From Clostridium hydrogeniformans DSM 21757 (GTDB lineage Bacteria > Bacillota > Clostridia > Clostridiales > Clostridiaceae), in NCBI RefSeq assembly GCF_000686705.1, contig NZ_JMLJ01000014.1, forward strand, positions 1 through 64,000: a stretch of 64,000 nt of DNA. Reading direction: 5' to 3'. Under the pieces are notes generated by a model. The model searched no databases. It was not told the DNA's origin and saw only the letters and a list, made by a program, of their open reading frames with translations. Below, piece after piece: positions 63,079-64,000 of the stretch (its first letter is position 1; the number at the start of each line of letters is the position of its first letter). The translations under genes and the position numbers were made by a program.

Positions 63079-64000
63079 ATGAAAAGTTATAAGGAAATTA
63101 TAGAAGAATTTAGTGAGGCAAGAAGAAATGGGTTTGTAGAGGTAAAGGAATTAAAAGATCAAGGGAAAAAGGTTATAGGAGTTTATTGTGGATTCGCTCC
63201 TTGGGAAATATTGGCATCTAATGATGTTGTAGTTGCATGGCTTTGTGGTATGAGTGAGGAGCCAATACCAGCAGCAGAAAAAGATCTTCCGAGAAATTCA
63301 TGTCCTTTATTAAAGTCTAGTTATGGATTTGCTATTACAGAGAGTTGTCCTTATTATTATTTTTCTGACATGCTTATTGGGGAAACTACCTGTGATGGTA
63401 AAAAAAAGATGTATGAATATCTGGGACAGATGAAACCTATGTATATTATGAGTCTTCCTCAAAATTTAAGAAGAGAAAGCAGCTTTGATTATTATAAAGA
63501 TGAACTTTATCTTCTTAAGGAAGCGGTAGAAAAGGTTTTAGATATTGAAATAAGCGAGGAAGATATAAGAAAAAATATAATAATAAGAAATAATGAAAGA
63601 AAGGCTCTTAGGGAATTTTATGAGCTTGGAAAACTTTTTCCACCGCCTATATGGGGATTTTCTATGAGAAAAGTATTAGAAGCTACCAAATATATAGCAG
63701 ATAAAGAAAATGAAATAAAAAATATAAAACTTCTTACAGAAAGTATAAAAGAAAATTATAAACTTTATGGAAGTGAGGTTCCATCTGAAGCTAAAAGAAT
63801 TTTAATTACAGGGTCACCTCTTGGAGAAGCTACAGAAAAAATTATTAAAATAATAGAGGAAAATGGAGGAGTGGTGGTTTGTTATGAAAACTGTAGCTCT
63901 ACAAAGAGTATAGATGATTTAGTTGATGAAAAGAAAAATGCCTTTGATGCTCTAGCGGAGAGATACTTAAAAACAGCTTGTGCTTGTATGAGCCCTAATG
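63079..64000 (+). CDS. Double-cubane-cluster anaerobic reductase, HgdB/BcrB-like (partial)
   Basis: An open frame from ATG 63079 with no stop before the window end, 307 codons visible. It resembles 2-hydroxyacyl-CoA dehydratase and benzoyl-CoA reductase subunits. The features VIGVYCGFAPWEIL (C37), PRNSCPLLKSSYGF (C75) and GETTCDGKKKMYEYL (C105) are typical of iron-sulfur cluster ligands in this family, here most like the double-cubane-cluster proteins (YjiM type) that need an ATP-dependent activator. The substrate is unknown. The activator gene would be expected just past the window. Confidence 0.85.
   Translation, partial: MKSYKEIIEEFSEARRNGFVEVKELKDQGKKVIGVYCGFAPWEILASNDVVVAWLCGMSEEPIPAAEKDLPRNSCPLLKSSYGFAITESCPYYYFSDMLIGETTCDGKKKMYEYLGQMKPMYIMSLPQNLRRESSFDYYKDELYLLKEAVEKVLDIEISEEDIRKNIIIRNNERKALREFYELGKLFPPPIWGFSMRKVLEATKYIADKENEIKNIKLLTESIKENYKLYGSEVPSEAKRILITGSPLGEATEKIIKIIEENGGVVVCYENCSSTKSIDDLVDEKKNAFDALAERYLKTACACMSPN

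Overview
The window is a low-GC Firmicute chromosome segment and looks like Clostridium sensu stricto. The base composition is very AT-rich, codon use is A/T-ending, ribosome binding sites are strong (AGGAGG), the complete spoIIIA sporulation operon plus spoIVB and spo0A are present, and gene order matches the known clostridial and bacillar order. A species cannot be fixed by eye. A selenocysteine tRNA and a double-cubane anaerobic reductase indicate an anaerobe that makes selenoproteins.

Layout. 1-2.5 kb: accessory edge with a truncated insertion-sequence helix-turn-helix ORF, a duplicated-domain membrane protein, a GNAT acetyltransferase and tRNA-Sec. 2.5-17.5 kb: division and cell wall (dcw) cluster mraZ, rsmH, ftsL, a PASTA penicillin-binding protein, murE, murF, mraY, ftsW/spoVE, ftsQ, DUF881-sbp-DUF881, ylmE, sepF, ylmH, divIVA. 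The block lacks murG, ftsA, ftsZ, sigE and sigG. 17.5-26.6 kb: housekeeping genes (DAHP synthase, DksA-like protein, lspA, rluD-type synthase, pyrR-uraA under PyrR control, an RNA methyltransferase, rqcH on the opposite strand, dapF). 26.6-33.4 kb: a lipoprotein and a tightly overlapping pilus or pseudopilus operon (ATPase, platform protein, several pilin-like proteins, putative PilM/N/O-type assembly proteins) placed next to aroK and efp, as the comG locus is in Bacillus. 35.5-40.6 kb: spoIIIAA-AH. 40.7-50.6 kb: asp23, nusB, folD, xseAB, ispA, dxs, tlyA, nadK, argR, recN. 50.7-53 kb: spoIVB and spo0A.

After spo0A the order becomes accessory: a tyrosine recombinase with a frameshift exactly at its catalytic tyrosine, a small secreted protein with its own promoter and an adjacent inverted repeat, a DUF1294 membrane protein, a small alarmone synthetase-like protein, a BrnQ transporter under an isoleucine T-box, a GNAT protein, a chemotaxis receptor, an amidinotransferase-fold hydrolase, and the start of a double-cubane-cluster reductase that runs off the window.

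Regulation is unusually readable from sequence: three MraZ boxes overlapping the mraZ ribosome binding site, a PyrR attenuator plus a second PyrR-like loop on the uraA ribosome binding site, candidate sigma-E, sigma-F and sigma-H promoters ahead of spoIIIA, spoIVB and spo0A, and a T-box with an AUC specifier ahead of brnQ. I see no CRISPR array, no complete mobile element and no obviously new multi-gene system. The best leads are the regulatory RNA arrangements, the divergent pilus operon and the decayed integrase.
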